DNA of 64,000 nt from Polaribacter reichenbachii (GCF_001975665.1 NZ_CP019419.1:1612001-1676000); one strand, 5' to 3'. Shown: positions 49,302-58,506, counted from the first letter of the stretch. Translations and numbers: made by a program. Notes: generated by a model not told the origin, from the sequence alone.

Positions 49302-51107
49302 ATGGCATTAGTAACTTCTAAAGAAATATCGCAAGTAATTGGTTTACAGAAACTTGGTTTTGTTGGTGAATTTATAGGTTGGTTACTTATAAAGGTATTA
49401 AGGATATCTAAAGTAAATAAGATTTATGATAAAAATAAAAATAAATCTGATTTAGAGTTTTTAAACTCGGTTTTAGAAGACTGTAATGTTCAATTCGAAA
49501 TACCAGAAGAAGATTTAAAAAGAATTCCAAAAGATGGTCCTTTTATAACTATTTCTAATCATCCTTTAGGAGGTATAGATGGTATTTTGTTACTAAAACT
49601 TTTAACTGAAAAAAGAAAAGATTATAAAATAATTGCCAACTTTTTACTGCATAGAATAGAGCCATTAAAACCTTATGTAATGCCTGTAAATCCTTTTGAG
49701 GATAGAAAGGATGCAAAATCTAGTGTTGCAGGTATTAAAAGTGCTTTGTTGCATTTAAAAGAAGGTAAACCTTTGGGTATTTTTCCTGCAGGTGAAGTTT
49801 CTACATATACAGAAGGCAAATTAAAAGTAGATAAACCTTGGGAAGAAGGTGCTGTACGTTTAATAAAAAAAGCACAAGTACCAGTAATTCCTATTTATTT
49901 TCACGCTAAAAATAGTCGTTTTTTCTATTTTTTATCTAAAATATCGGGCACTTTAAGAACTGCTAAATTACCATCAGAAGCGGTTTCTCAAGATGATAAA
50001 TTAGTAAAAGTTAGGATAGGAAAACCCATTGCAGTTAGAGATCAAAATGAATTTAAAGACATACCTACTTTTTCCGAATTTATTCGAAAGAAGACTTATA
50101 TGTTGGCAAATCCTTATGATAAGAAAAGTAAGATTTTATCAACAGAAAAAATTAAAATTAAGAAATCTGTCAAGAAAATTACACCTCAAAAAAGTGTAGA
50201 TTCATTTATTAAAGAGGTTGATGCTTTAAGAGAAAATAATGGTAGATTATTAGAAAGTAAAAATTACGAAGTCTTTTTTGCTAATGCAAAAGATATTCCT
50301 AATTTATTACACGAAATTGGTAGATTACGAGAAATTACGTTCAGAGATGTTGGTGAAGGAACCAATAAAGCTATAGATTTAGATAAATATGATAAATACT
50401 ATTACCATATGTTTTTATGGGATAGAGAAGCAAATTGTTTGGCTGGTGCATATAGAATGGGATTAGGAAACGAAATCTATAAAAAATATGGTATTAATGG
50501 TTTTTATGTACAAACTCTGTTTAGAATTGAGCCAGAACTGCATCAAATGATGGAAAATACCATAGAAATGGGACGTGCTTTTATCATTGGCGAATACCAA
50601 CAAAAACCTATGCCATTGTTTTTATTATGGAAAGGAATTGTGCACGTTACTTTACGTTATCCAGAGCATAAATATTTAATGGGTGGTGTTTCTATTAGCA
50701 ATCAATTTTCTGACTTTTCTAAATCGCTAATGATTGAGTTTATGAAATCTCATTATTACGATCCTTATATTGCACAATACATTTATCCGAAAAAAGAATA
50801 CAAGGTAAAATTAAAAGATGGTGATAAAGATTTTGTGTTTGATGCTACAAAAGCAGATATGCAAAAGTTTGATAAAATTATTGATGAAATTGAACCTGGT
50901 GCACTTCGAATTCCGGTTTTAATTAAAAAATATGTAAAACAAAACGCACGTTTAGTAGCGTTTAACGTAGACCCAAAATTTAACAATGCAGTTGATGGTT
51001 TAATGTATATTAAAGTGGCAGACATACCAGAAAGCACTGTAAAACCTGTTATGGAAGAGTTTCAGGCAGAGTTAGAAAAGAAAGCTTCTGAATTGCAGAA
51101 GAAGTAG
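49302..51107 (+). CDS. bifunctional acyltransferase, OlsF-like (PlsC domain plus hemolysin-type GNAT)
   Basis: A 601-residue membrane-associated protein with two acyltransferase domains. Residues about 75-265 are PlsC-like with NHPLGGID (the His and Asp are separated by five residues, whereas the common motif has four) and the FPAGEVS and EGAVRL motifs. Residues about 320-590 are an OlsB/hemolysin-type N-acyltransferase (REITFRDVGEGTNKAIDLDKYDKYYYHMFLWD, EMGRAFI, GGVSIS). This order fits OlsF, which makes ornithine lipid in F. johnsoniae, or a related glycine-lipid enzyme. The amino acid used is not readable from sequence. Confidence 0.82.
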   Translation: MALVTSKEISQVIGLQKLGFVGEFIGWLLIKVLRISKVNKIYDKNKNKSDLEFLNSVLEDCNVQFEIPEEDLKRIPKDGPFITISNHPLGGIDGILLLKLLTEKRKDYKIIANFLLHRIEPLKPYVMPVNPFEDRKDAKSSVAGIKSALLHLKEGKPLGIFPAGEVSTYTEGKLKVDKPWEEGAVRLIKKAQVPVIPIYFHAKNSRFFYFLSKISGTLRTAKLPSEAVSQDDKLVKVRIGKPIAVRDQNEFKDIPTFSEFIRKKTYMLANPYDKKSKILSTEKIKIKKSVKKITPQKSVDSFIKEVDALRENNGRLLESKNYEVFFANAKDIPNLLHEIGRLREITFRDVGEGTNKAIDLDKYDKYYYHMFLWDREANCLAGAYRMGLGNEIYKKYGINGFYVQTLFRIEPELHQMMENTIEMGRAFIIGEYQQKPMPLFLLWKGIVHVTLRYPEHKYLMGGVSISNQFSDFSKSLMIEFMKSHYYDPYIAQYIYPKKEYKVKLKDGDKDFVFDATKADMQKFDKIIDEIEPGALRIPVLIKKYVKQNARLVAFNVDPKFNNAVDGLMYIKVADIPESTVKPVMEEFQAELEKKASELQKK

Positions 51108-51132
51108 GTTTTTTTAACTTACTTACAAAATC

Positions 51133-51172
51133 TGCCAAAACTTCCGATTTTAAAATTGGTACAATTTTGGCA
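51133..51172. repeat. nested palindromes between the acyltransferase and membrane protein genes
   Basis: TGCCAAAA (51133-51140) pairs with TTTTGGCA (51165-51172), and CCGATTTTAAAATTGG (51144-51159) is itself a near-perfect palindrome inside. It could be a terminator without a T-tract or a leader structure of the 51196 gene. Confidence 0.45.
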
Positions 51173-51195
51173 ATCAGTAGGTTAAATTTATACTT

Positions 51196-51546
51196 ATGAA
51201 AACTTTTTTAAAAATTTTATTAACGGCTTTAGCTGTAATTATTTTGGCTAATATTTTACCTGGAGTTGCTGTAACAGGTTATCTTTCTGCAATTATTGTA
51301 GCTGTTGTAATTGCAATTTTAAATATGATTGTTAGGCCACTTTTAATCTTTTTTACATTACCTGCAACTATTGTAACTTTTGGGCTATTTATTTTTGTAA
51401 TAAATGCTTGTATTATTTTATTGGCAGACAGTTTAATAGACGGTTTTAAAGTTTCTGGATTTTGGGCAGCACTCTTTTTTAGCATTTTGTTATCGATCTT
51501 TAGATCTTTTTTATTCTCTTTATTAAAAGAGGAAAAACATAAATAA
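51196..51546 (+). CDS. phage-holin-4 family (YvlD-like) membrane protein
   Basis: A 116-residue protein with four hydrophobic segments and a short basic tail. AIVAVVIAILNMIVRPLLIFFTLPATIVTFGLFIFVINA, read here in parts, shows the NxxxRPLL-TLP motif of the Phage_holin_4_2/YvlD family. Despite the family name, chromosomal members are not phage genes; they are small envelope-stress-linked membrane proteins of unclear role. It stands alone; a degraded copy of the 47-bp repeat follows at 51622. Confidence 0.82.
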   Translation: MKTFLKILLTALAVIILANILPGVAVTGYLSAIIVAVVIAILNMIVRPLLIFFTLPATIVTFGLFIFVINACIILLADSLIDGFKVSGFWAALFFSILLSIFRSFLFSLLKEEKHK

Positions 51547-51621
51547 AGTCGTATAAATACGAGAGAATTTTATGCTTGAAATGCTTTGGATATTGTATTA
51601 AGAATTAGAATTCAAAAACTT

Positions 51622-51666
51622 GTTCTTGATACAATTTTAATACAAAATTGAAATAAGACGAACTGA
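51622..51666. repeat. degenerate right unit of the 47-bp repeat family
   Basis: GTTCTTGATACAA, a TTTTAATACAAAA hairpin, then GACGAACTGA follows the order of the R units at 15456 and 17768. A possible diverged left unit ends TTGTATTAAGAATT near 51607. Confidence 0.5.
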
Positions 51667-51682
51667 AAAAAATCTAAGGTGT

Positions 51683-52642
51683 TTATTTAAAAGATGCTCT
51701 TTGCAAACGATCGTTCATCGATTTTCCTAAACCGAAATCTGGCATTTTTTCTACCAGAATTACATCTAAATTTTGATGGTCTAATTGATGTAAAGCATCA
51801 TATAATTTTGCTGCAGCTTCTTCTAAATTTGATGTAGTTGATAAAATAATTTCAGCACTAATTTTATCACTTTTAAAAGAAGAATTGAATGTTAACACAC
51901 CAATTTTTTTATGTTGATGTTGTTTAATTTCATTAACAATAGAAGTCGTTAAAATAGTCGTGGTTAAAGGCGAATAATGTTTGTCTAACATTCCTGGAGC
52001 ATCTGGGTTTACTTCCTTTTTATTTTTGATTTCAACTCTACCAACAACAGCTTCAATTTCTTCTAAAGCCAAAGCACCTAATCTGTAAATAATAGGTTCA
52101 TTATTCTCAAAACCAATAATGGTAGATTCAATTCCGTTTTTACAAGTGCCACCATCTAAAACCATTTTAATATCATTTTTAAAATAACGTTCTACGTGTT
52201 CTGGTTTTGTAGGACTAATGTTGTTAAACGGATTTGCACTTGGTGCAGCCAAAGGAAAAGGTAATTGCTCTAAAAGGCTTATTGTTGTTGCGTGATTTGG
52301 TACTCTAACAGCAACTGTATTTTTACCAGCAGTAATTAAATCAGGAATTGATTCGTGCTTTTTTAAAACCAATGTCATAGATCCTGGCCAGAATTTATCT
52401 GCCAAAATCTTTGCTTTTTCAGGTACTTCAGAAACAATAGTTTCTAATTGATCAGCAGAAGGAATATGAACAATTAAAGGATTAAAAAAAGGACGTTTTT
52501 TAGTTTCGAAAATACTTTTTATGGCTTTTTCACTAAAGATATTACCTGCTAAACCATAAACGGTTTCAGTTGGTATTGCAACCAATTCTTCGTTGGCTAA
52601 AAGTGCAATTGCTTTTTGTATGTCTTTAGAAATAATGCTCAT
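51683..52642 (-). CDS. L-threonylcarbamoyladenylate synthase, long Sua5 form
   Basis: A 319-residue enzyme that forms threonylcarbamoyl-AMP for t6A37 modification of tRNA. The start is the ATG at 52642 (MSIISKDIQKA); five more codons upstream begin only at a TTG. The YrdC domain covers about 1-185 with IPTETVYGLAGN, KRPFFNPLIVHI, VAVRVPNH and APSANPF. A linker then leads to the smaller Sua5 domain (about 210-319) ending DRLQRASFK. This is the Sua5 (two-domain) form, not the short YrdC form. Confidence 0.92.
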   Translation of the reverse strand: MSIISKDIQKAIALLANEELVAIPTETVYGLAGNIFSEKAIKSIFETKKRPFFNPLIVHIPSADQLETIVSEVPEKAKILADKFWPGSMTLVLKKHESIPDLITAGKNTVAVRVPNHATTISLLEQLPFPLAAPSANPFNNISPTKPEHVERYFKNDIKMVLDGGTCKNGIESTIIGFENNEPIIYRLGALALEEIEAVVGRVEIKNKKEVNPDAPGMLDKHYSPLTTTILTTSIVNEIKQHQHKKIGVLTFNSSFKSDKISAEIILSTTSNLEEAAAKLYDALHQLDHQNLDVILVEKMPDFGLGKSMNDRLQRASFK

Positions 52643-52684
52643 AATTTTCGGATACAAAATTACATATAAAAATGCTTTTTTAAT

Positions 52685-54376
52685 TTAAAAATCAGCATCA
52701 ACCTTAAAACTCATTTTTTTCTGAGTTGATGGATGCAAAAATTCAATAAATTCAGCGTGTAAATGCAATCTGTTTGTTTTTTTACCATATAAATCATCAC
52801 CCAAAATAGGCGTGTTTAATCCGTTTTTATGCGCAGCATGTATTCTTAATTGATGAGTTCTGCCAGTAATAGGATAAAAATAGACACGAGTTTTACCATT
52901 TTCTATGTTGATGATTTCCCAATTTGTTTCTGCATTTTTGCCATATTTAAAATCAACCAACTGTTTAGGTCTGTCATCTAAATCTACACGTAAAGGAAGT
53001 TTAATTGTTCCTTTTTTTTCTGATAAAAGTCCGTCTAATAAAGCAACATAACGTTTTTTTACTGTTCTATTTATAAACTGACTTTGCAAAATTTTATTGG
53101 CTTCTTTAGTTTTGGTAAGCACTAAAATACCAGAAGTAGACATATCTAAACGATGCACAATTAAAGGTCCAGTAGCTGTTGGGTATTGCTCTTTGATTCT
53201 TGTATATACAGAGTCTTTAATTTCCTTACCTGGAACTGATAAAAATTCTGAAGGTTTATTTACAACAATTAAAACATCGTCCTCAAAAACAATTTTTAAC
53301 TGTTCTTTTTTTGATAGGCTTTCTAACAACAAATTATCATCCATTTTAATACCTTTTAGCATGTGTCCTAAAATAGGTTTGCATCTGCTTTGGCAAGCAG
53401 GATAATAGTTTTTGTGTTTTCTAATGGCTGAGTTTGGCGAAATCCCCCACCAGAATTCTGCCATACAAATGGGTTGTAAGTCATTTGCAAAAGCGTATTG
53501 TAATAATTTAGGAGCAGCACATTCTCCAGAACCTGCAGGTGGTTTTACTGTTGGTTCATCAAAAATATCTAACAAACTTTTTAGTTCTTTTTGCTGATTT
53601 AAAAAAGCGTATTTGCTAAATAAAGTTTGCTGTAAATAATTCGATTTTTCTTTTCTTCGGATTTTTAGAGCATCAATTTTATCTTGAAAAATATTGAGTT
53701 CTTTGGCTATTTTATCAATTTTAGCATTGTAATATTCTTGTAATTCTTTGTAGAAAAACTGATCGTTATAACTTTCTTGTTGCAGTATTTGAGTAAGTTT
53801 TTTAAACTCAACATCGTTTAAAACTGAAATTCCTTTTTGCTTTCTGGCTTTTCTATCAGCTTTAGAAAGTTTCATTTTTTTTCTTTGCAGTTCTAAATCT
53901 GTTTCAATATTTAAAACAAGTTTTTTATGCTGATTTTTAAGGGTTAAGTAATTTTTATCTTTTAGTAAAAAGCCTAATTGAGCATTTATTTCCTCTATTT
54001 CAGATTCTCCTTTTGTGTAAAAACTACCTTCTGTCCTCATATTAAAAACAGGTGGTACAAATGTTTTTGGTAAACTGTTATCATCTAATTTACCAGAAAA
54101 AGCAGCTAAATAACCCAATTGGTTTTTATCATCTTTAACTACTAAAACTCCAAACATTTTACCAATAGCATTTTCAGAATTTTTATCATCTAAACCAAAA
54201 TTGTGGGTAAAATCAGTTTGATTTTCTAAATACACCTGAATTTCATCTACAGCAATTTTTGCCAATAAATGTGGTTCGTAATAGAAAGGAAATGTAAACT
54301 TTTCTGGAAGTTTAATTTCTGAAATATTAGTTTTAAAATGATGGAAATGTTTCAATTTTATACGAATAATTGTCAA
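52685..54376 (-). CDS. RluA-family 23S rRNA pseudouridine synthase with long N-terminal extension
   Basis: A protein of up to 563 residues. The catalytic part is the C-terminal 220 residues: the active-site Asp is in IVHRLDMSTSGILVLTK, followed by YVALLDG and GRTHQLRIHAAH. The first 340 residues are an extension with helical coiled-coil segments (about 150-260) and a Cys/Trp-rich patch (GSGECAAPKLLQYAF, ICMAEFWWG, CQSRCKP) that could bind a metal. A similar long form occurs in other Bacteroidota (from memory). No ATG is available near the start; the TTG at 54376 or the TTG at 54355 are candidates, so the N terminus is uncertain. Confidence 0.82.
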   Translation of the reverse strand: MTIIRIKLKHFHHFKTNISEIKLPEKFTFPFYYEPHLLAKIAVDEIQVYLENQTDFTHNFGLDDKNSENAIGKMFGVLVVKDDKNQLGYLAAFSGKLDDNSLPKTFVPPVFNMRTEGSFYTKGESEIEEINAQLGFLLKDKNYLTLKNQHKKLVLNIETDLELQRKKMKLSKADRKARKQKGISVLNDVEFKKLTQILQQESYNDQFFYKELQEYYNAKIDKIAKELNIFQDKIDALKIRRKEKSNYLQQTLFSKYAFLNQQKELKSLLDIFDEPTVKPPAGSGECAAPKLLQYAFANDLQPICMAEFWWGISPNSAIRKHKNYYPACQSRCKPILGHMLKGIKMDDNLLLESLSKKEQLKIVFEDDVLIVVNKPSEFLSVPGKEIKDSVYTRIKEQYPTATGPLIVHRLDMSTSGILVLTKTKEANKILQSQFINRTVKKRYVALLDGLLSEKKGTIKLPLRVDLDDRPKQLVDFKYGKNAETNWEIINIENGKTRVYFYPITGRTHQLRIHAAHKNGLNTPILGDDLYGKKTNRLHLHAEFIEFLHPSTQKKMSFKVDADF

Positions 54377-54485
54377 AGATAGGTTGTTTCGTTATAAAAT
54401 ACTACTTATTAAAGTTACTGTAGCTAAAATATCTAAAGAGCAAAGAATTACATTATTTGCGTTAAAGTTGTGTTCTGTTATCCTT

Positions 54486-54493
54486 TAGTTTTG
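54486..54493 (+). promoter_or_regulatory. -7 element of the lipoprotein gene
   Basis: TAGTTTTG, with a TTG at 54468-54470 only 15 bases upstream, shorter than the usual 17-23. Confidence 0.4.
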
Positions 54494-54518
54494 TATCGAA
54501 CTTAAAATAGAAAATATT

Positions 54519-55232
54519 ATGAAAATTATGAATATGAATTCAGTAAGGGTAGCAGCTATCGTTTTAACATTATCTAACTTTATGTTGATTTCTTGTGATA
54601 ATCCAAAGAAAAATAACAACAATATAATGGAGGAAGGCAAAGAAGAAATTGCAGAAGTTATAAATAAGGATAAAGATAATTTAGACGTGGAAATGGAAAG
54701 TGATTTGGCTGAAGATGAGGTAAAAACACGTACCTATAAAATGAAAGAAAAAGAAACACCAATTGTATATGACTTAGATGCTAGAGGAATAGCTGGTTTT
54801 AATGATTGGGCAGATTATACAGTTGTAAACTACGAATTAACTAACTTAAGAAAAGTTGATTTTGTTACAACTAGAGAAAGAATTCAGAATATGAATTATA
54901 GAATTGCAAACTTAGGAAATACAATTCCTACTTGGTTAAAAACTGAAGAAGTTATGGAAGATGTAGAAGATATTCAAGATGAATATTTAGAACTTATAGA
55001 AGACCAAGATGCCTCTGGAGATGAAATGAAAGAGAATTTAGAAGAGCTTTCAGAAAAATTTGATGATTTAAAAGAAGAGTTAGACGAAACTGTAAATCAA
55101 TATATAAAAATTCACGAAGAAGCAATTGAAGAGTTTAACGAAGAAATTAAAAAAGGGAAAATTGATGCTGCTATTGAGGAGTACAATGAAGAAATTAAAA
55201 AGTTAGATAAAATTGTAAAAGAAAAACAATAA
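54519..55232 (+). CDS. coiled-coil lipoprotein, unknown function
   Basis: A 237-residue exported protein with a lipoprotein signal ending LISC (the Met at codon 1, 4 or 6 may be the start). The mature part is strongly acidic and helical; residues about 130-235 have heptad-like patterns (VMEDVEDIQDEYLELIEDQ, MKENLEELSEKFDDLKEEL) typical of a coiled coil. No domain is recognised. It has its own promoter and terminator. A periplasmic spacer or scaffold role is possible, but that is only a structural guess. Confidence 0.7.
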   Translation: MKIMNMNSVRVAAIVLTLSNFMLISCDNPKKNNNNIMEEGKEEIAEVINKDKDNLDVEMESDLAEDEVKTRTYKMKEKETPIVYDLDARGIAGFNDWADYTVVNYELTNLRKVDFVTTRERIQNMNYRIANLGNTIPTWLKTEEVMEDVEDIQDEYLELIEDQDASGDEMKENLEELSEKFDDLKEELDETVNQYIKIHEEAIEEFNEEIKKGKIDAAIEEYNEEIKKLDKIVKEKQ

Positions 55233-55268
55233 TAAATTGAACTCTTTAAAAGAAAAAGTTTTTAAACT

Positions 55269-55295
55269 AAGGTAGATTTTAAATCTACCTTTTTT
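55269..55295. terminator. bidirectional terminator
   Basis: AGGTAGATT and AATCTACCT pair perfectly, followed by T7, and serve the lipoprotein gene and the converging gene at 55304. Confidence 0.85.
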
Positions 55296-55303
55296 TGTGT
55301 ATT

Positions 55304-55579
55304 TTATTTTGATGTTTCTTGATATTGAAAAGCATCAAAAAGCACATTATTTTCTGTGGATGTTGGTAAATCTCCCATAAAATGTAAATTTTCTAAACTA
55401 CAATGTGCTCTAAATTTAATGTTACTCTTTACTTCTGCTTGTAGGGTTTTAACCAAGTTATTGTTGATGAACCACTTTACCAAATAAAAACCATCAACAT
55501 CAATTAATTTCATTTTAAAAGTAGCGTATTCTTCTATTTTTTTTTTTGAATGATTCTTGATTGTTAAAGTTTTCTGCAA
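55304..55579 (-). CDS. hypothetical protein, 91 residues
   Basis: A 91-residue soluble protein with mixed strands (KMKLIDVDGFYLVKWFINNNLVKTLQAEV) and no recognised domain or signal peptide. It converges on the lipoprotein gene and shares its terminator. The preceding 291 bases (55580-55871) are AT-rich with one CGAAG/CTTCG hairpin and no other gene. Lowest-confidence CDS in this part of the window. Confidence 0.5.
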   Translation of the reverse strand: MQKTLTIKNHSKKKIEEYATFKMKLIDVDGFYLVKWFINNNLVKTLQAEVKSNIKFRAHCSLENLHFMGDLPTSTENNVLFDAFQYQETSK

Positions 55580-55871
55580 AAGAAGATTATTGTTTCATAA
55601 ACAAACGATTAGAATTACAATTGATAAATGCAATTAGAATAAAAAGAAAGTATTTAAGTCTTGGGCACATTTTTTTATGGTAAAAAAAATAATATAAATT
55701 TAGTTTATTGATAAGGTAATTTATCGAAGTTTATCTTCGGTTATACACTTAGTTTAAAAGCTTAAACTTATAAAGTTCTAAAATACAAAAGTTAAAATAT
55801 GGCAGACTTTACAAATAAATGCTAACCTTTCTCTTGTAATTTTTTCCTTAATTTTTATATTATTAATACCC

Positions 55872-56756
55872 TTAGACTTTTTCTTTACTTAATAGCAAGA
55901 CATTTCCTGTAGCGTCTTTGCACAAGTATTTGTCTCCTTTTTCCTCATAAGATGAAAGTTTATTCAATGCGTTTTTCAATCTTTCTTCACTATTAAATTT
56001 AATATGAAAATGACGCATACCAGCACTAGAATTAGGTGCTAAAGGCTTATTAATTCCATGCCAACAATTTAATGCAATTCTATGTTTATAGTCTCCACCA
56101 GCTCCTAAATCCGCATACATAAATTGATGCAAATAATTAAAAGTGTTAAAACCAATATCTTTATAAAATAGATGAGAATTTTCTAGATTATTGGCGTAAA
56201 GATGTAAGTGTCCTAAATAAGCGTTTTCATCTATTGGTAAGTTTGCTGCTGTATCTGTAACATCTTTTAGAATCGATTTTACATCAAGGTATTCTGAAGC
56301 ACTTTTAATGTTACCAAAACTATCTTCTATTGCAATACTTCTATCTGAAACTACACGTAAAAAGCGTTCAGGTGTCTCTAAGGTAAGTTCTATCGTAATT
56401 CCATCAGGGTCTTCTAAGTATATAGATTTTGACATTGTATGATCTATAGGAGAATATGGATAATTGTATACAAGTAAGCGTTGTAACATATTTGCAAAAG
56501 CAATTTGGGTTGGAACATGTATTGCAAAATGGTATAAACCACTATAACCTTTTAGAAATCGAGTTTTGGCACTTTGATGCACGACCACTAGTGTTTTTTT
56601 AGTGGTACCAAATTCAGCATATAAATCATTACTTACTCTAAGTTTCATACCTACTATTTTGGTCCAAAAATGGGTTGAACGAGTTAGACTTGTATTATTT
56701 AAATGTATAGCACCAAACGATGCAAATTTCTTTTGATATTTTGGTTTTTCTGTCAT
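55872..56756 (-). CDS. VOC family protein, extradiol dioxygenase-like
   Basis: A 294-residue two-module vicinal-oxygen-chelate protein resembling CatE/YfiE (catechol 2,3-dioxygenase-like). Module one (about 10-125) has AIHLNNTSL (metal His), YHFAIHVP and DGITIELTLETP (metal Glu); module two (about 150-290) has LGHLHLYANNL and ends with AGMRHFHIKF. Two His and one Glu ligands typical of extradiol enzymes are present. The substrate is unknown. It lies near DoxX and Crp-type genes, a common setting for stress- or quinone-linked VOC proteins. Confidence 0.82.
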   Translation of the reverse strand: MTEKPKYQKKFASFGAIHLNNTSLTRSTHFWTKIVGMKLRVSNDLYAEFGTTKKTLVVVHQSAKTRFLKGYSGLYHFAIHVPTQIAFANMLQRLLVYNYPYSPIDHTMSKSIYLEDPDGITIELTLETPERFLRVVSDRSIAIEDSFGNIKSASEYLDVKSILKDVTDTAANLPIDENAYLGHLHLYANNLENSHLFYKDIGFNTFNYLHQFMYADLGAGGDYKHRIALNCWHGINKPLAPNSSAGMRHFHIKFNSEERLKNALNKLSSYEEKGDKYLCKDATGNVLLLSKEKV

Positions 56757-56963
56757 AATATAAAAGTAAATGCTATATTAGAAAAGGAATCTATATGAAT
56801 CATTGTAAAGACTTTTAATAAACAATCTATCAGCAAACTCTCTTGTATTTGCATAAGTATATCGTAGTTTACGTTTCCTCTTCACTAATTCATAGTAATT
56901 AATATTTATGGAATACTTAAAATAAATCATAAAATATACTTTGATGTTATTCATTAATAGTAT

Positions 56964-57371
56964 TTATATTTTAGGTAAAATAGGAGCTTTTTTAGTTCTT
57001 CCCCAAGCAACGAATAATGCGATAAGAAATATAATAATATTTATAGCTATAGCTTCATATTCTCCTCTTGAAATGTGAAATATTGCAGCAGCAACCATAA
57101 GTGTCATTGTACCATAAGCAGCATAAACAGTAAATTGTGGTTTTATTTTTAATAATGAGGGTAATAACAAGCCTAAACCACCTAATACATCAATGATGCC
57201 TGTAAATGTAAGTAATGATTGGTTTTCTGCTGCCCAAGGCATCATTTTAGAAAGTTCTTCTAAAGGTGTTGCTAATTTAGCATAACCACCCCAAAGTAGC
57301 ATTAATGCAACTAATACTTGTGCTATCCATAATACAATGTTTAATACTTTGTTTGTTTTTTGAGTTGTCAT
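56964..57371 (-). CDS. DoxX family membrane protein
   Basis: A 135-residue protein with four membrane segments. VLNIVLWIAQVLVALMLLWGGYAKLATP, here read in part, and the GIIDVLGGLGLLLP motif are typical of DoxX-like proteins. Members occur in redox and thiosulfate-linked contexts or have no known role. The Crp/Fnr-type gene upstream on the same strand is the probable regulator; the gap between them is 86 bases. Confidence 0.85.
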   Translation of the reverse strand: MTTQKTNKVLNIVLWIAQVLVALMLLWGGYAKLATPLEELSKMMPWAAENQSLLTFTGIIDVLGGLGLLLPSLLKIKPQFTVYAAYGTMTLMVAAAIFHISRGEYEAIAINIIIFLIALFVAWGRTKKAPILPKI

Positions 57372-57457
57372 ATTTTTCTAATTAAAAACTTATGACCACA
57401 AAGTTGAGTTATAACAAAAAGAATAAAAATAAGATACCTTAAGAAATGAATTAAAAG

Positions 57458-57976
57458 CTACTTTTTAGATAGTTTACGTCTTATTTCGCTCAAGTATTCT
57501 GGAGTAACACCTAAATAGGAAGCTATTAGTTTAAGCGGAAGGCGTTTTACAAGTGTAGGATAGGTTAGTGTAAAATCAGTATAACGTTCTTCTGTGTTTG
57601 CGCTTAAAAGACCTATTATACGTTTATTAGTGGCAATTAAATTATTTCTGAATTTTATAGCAATTTCTATGAGTTCTGGTTTTTCTAATCGAGAAATATC
57701 ATTAAAATCCGATTTAGAAATTAATGATATTTCACTATCTTCTATGGCCTCTATCCATATCATAGAAGGCTTTTTGTGTGTAAAACTTTCTAAATCAGAA
57801 ATCATCCAGTTTTCGGGTGCAAATTGTAAAACATGTTGTTTACCTTTTTTATCTATTGTGTAGCTTTTAAGACATCCAACTTTTACGAAATAACCATAAG
57901 TTGCTATTTTACCTGGCTTAAGAAGAGTTTCACCTTTTAGAACCTTTTTTGTTTGTTTTGTTGGTAATATATTCAT
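57458..57976 (-). CDS. Crp/Fnr family transcriptional regulator
   Basis: A 172-residue regulator. The cyclic nucleotide-binding-like beta barrel (about residues 10-100) has GYFVKVGCLKSY and IDKKGKQHVLQFAPENWMISDLESFT; the dimer helix follows, and the helix-turn-helix is at the C terminus (LIASYLGVTPEYLSEIRRKL). The ligand pocket lacks the Arg/Glu set of true cAMP-binding members, so it may respond to another signal. It likely controls the DoxX and VOC genes downstream; no binding palindrome was found. Confidence 0.88.
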   Translation of the reverse strand: MNILPTKQTKKVLKGETLLKPGKIATYGYFVKVGCLKSYTIDKKGKQHVLQFAPENWMISDLESFTHKKPSMIWIEAIEDSEISLISKSDFNDISRLEKPELIEIAIKFRNNLIATNKRIIGLLSANTEERYTDFTLTYPTLVKRLPLKLIASYLGVTPEYLSEIRRKLSKK

Positions 57977-58122
57977 TTCGAAATGGTTTTTTATAATTTA
58001 CTATTTCTGCTTAAAAGGTACTTCTATTTGCATACGCAGAATTTTAATTCTGTTAAATCTACAGATAGCTAAGTTCGTTTTTTAAATTTTAGAAACAAAC
58101 AAAATTAGGAATGAGTTATATA

Positions 58123-58506
58123 TTATACCAAACTAGCAGAGGGTGAAAATAACAAATCAGTAGGATTGTCTATATCATACAAATATTGGTATCCTCTAGA
58201 TTCTCTTTTACAAAAAGGTTCTATCAATTTTATCATATTTTCAAAACCTTTTAACGTTAAAATACAGAAAAAATTATAATCGTCTTTTGTTAAAATTCCT
58301 TCGTCAGTTTTAAATAAACCCAAAATTAAATTGCAATTTCTAGGTTCAATAAAGTCAACTTGAGCTAAATCTAACTTTTGTTTTTTAAGAATAACAACTT
58401 CAATTAATAAGTCTCTAAATTTTATAGCTTCTGCTTTATTAAAATTATACAAACGAACCAAGTTTTCATTAAGTTCGTTATAGTTTTCTATGTAATCTAG
58501 TTTCAT
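58123..58506 (-). CDS. hypothetical protein next to the DUF1016 gene
   Basis: A 127-residue soluble protein that I do not recognise. It is helical and strand-mixed: KFRDLLIEVVILKKQKL, LAQVDFIEPRNCNLILGLF, a central DYNFFCILTLKGFENMIKLIEPF and a C-terminal GYQYLYDI. Its start lies 12 bases after the stop of the DUF1016 nuclease gene on the same strand, so it is co-transcribed as the second gene. The pairing suggests an accessory factor or immunity-like partner; that is inference from layout. Confidence 0.65.
   Translation of the reverse strand: MKLDYIENYNELNENLVRLYNFNKAEAIKFRDLLIEVVILKKQKLDLAQVDFIEPRNCNLILGLFKTDEGILTKDDYNFFCILTLKGFENMIKLIEPFCKRESRGYQYLYDIDNPTDLLFSPSASLV

Noticed and set aside
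51196..51546. Prophage remnant suggested by the holin family name
   Set aside because: No other phage gene is nearby, and chromosomal YvlD-like proteins carry this family name without being phage genes.
57372..57457. Crp/Fnr binding palindrome in front of doxX
   Set aside because: No TGTGA-N6-TCACA or TTGA-N6-TCAA palindrome could be found in the gap.
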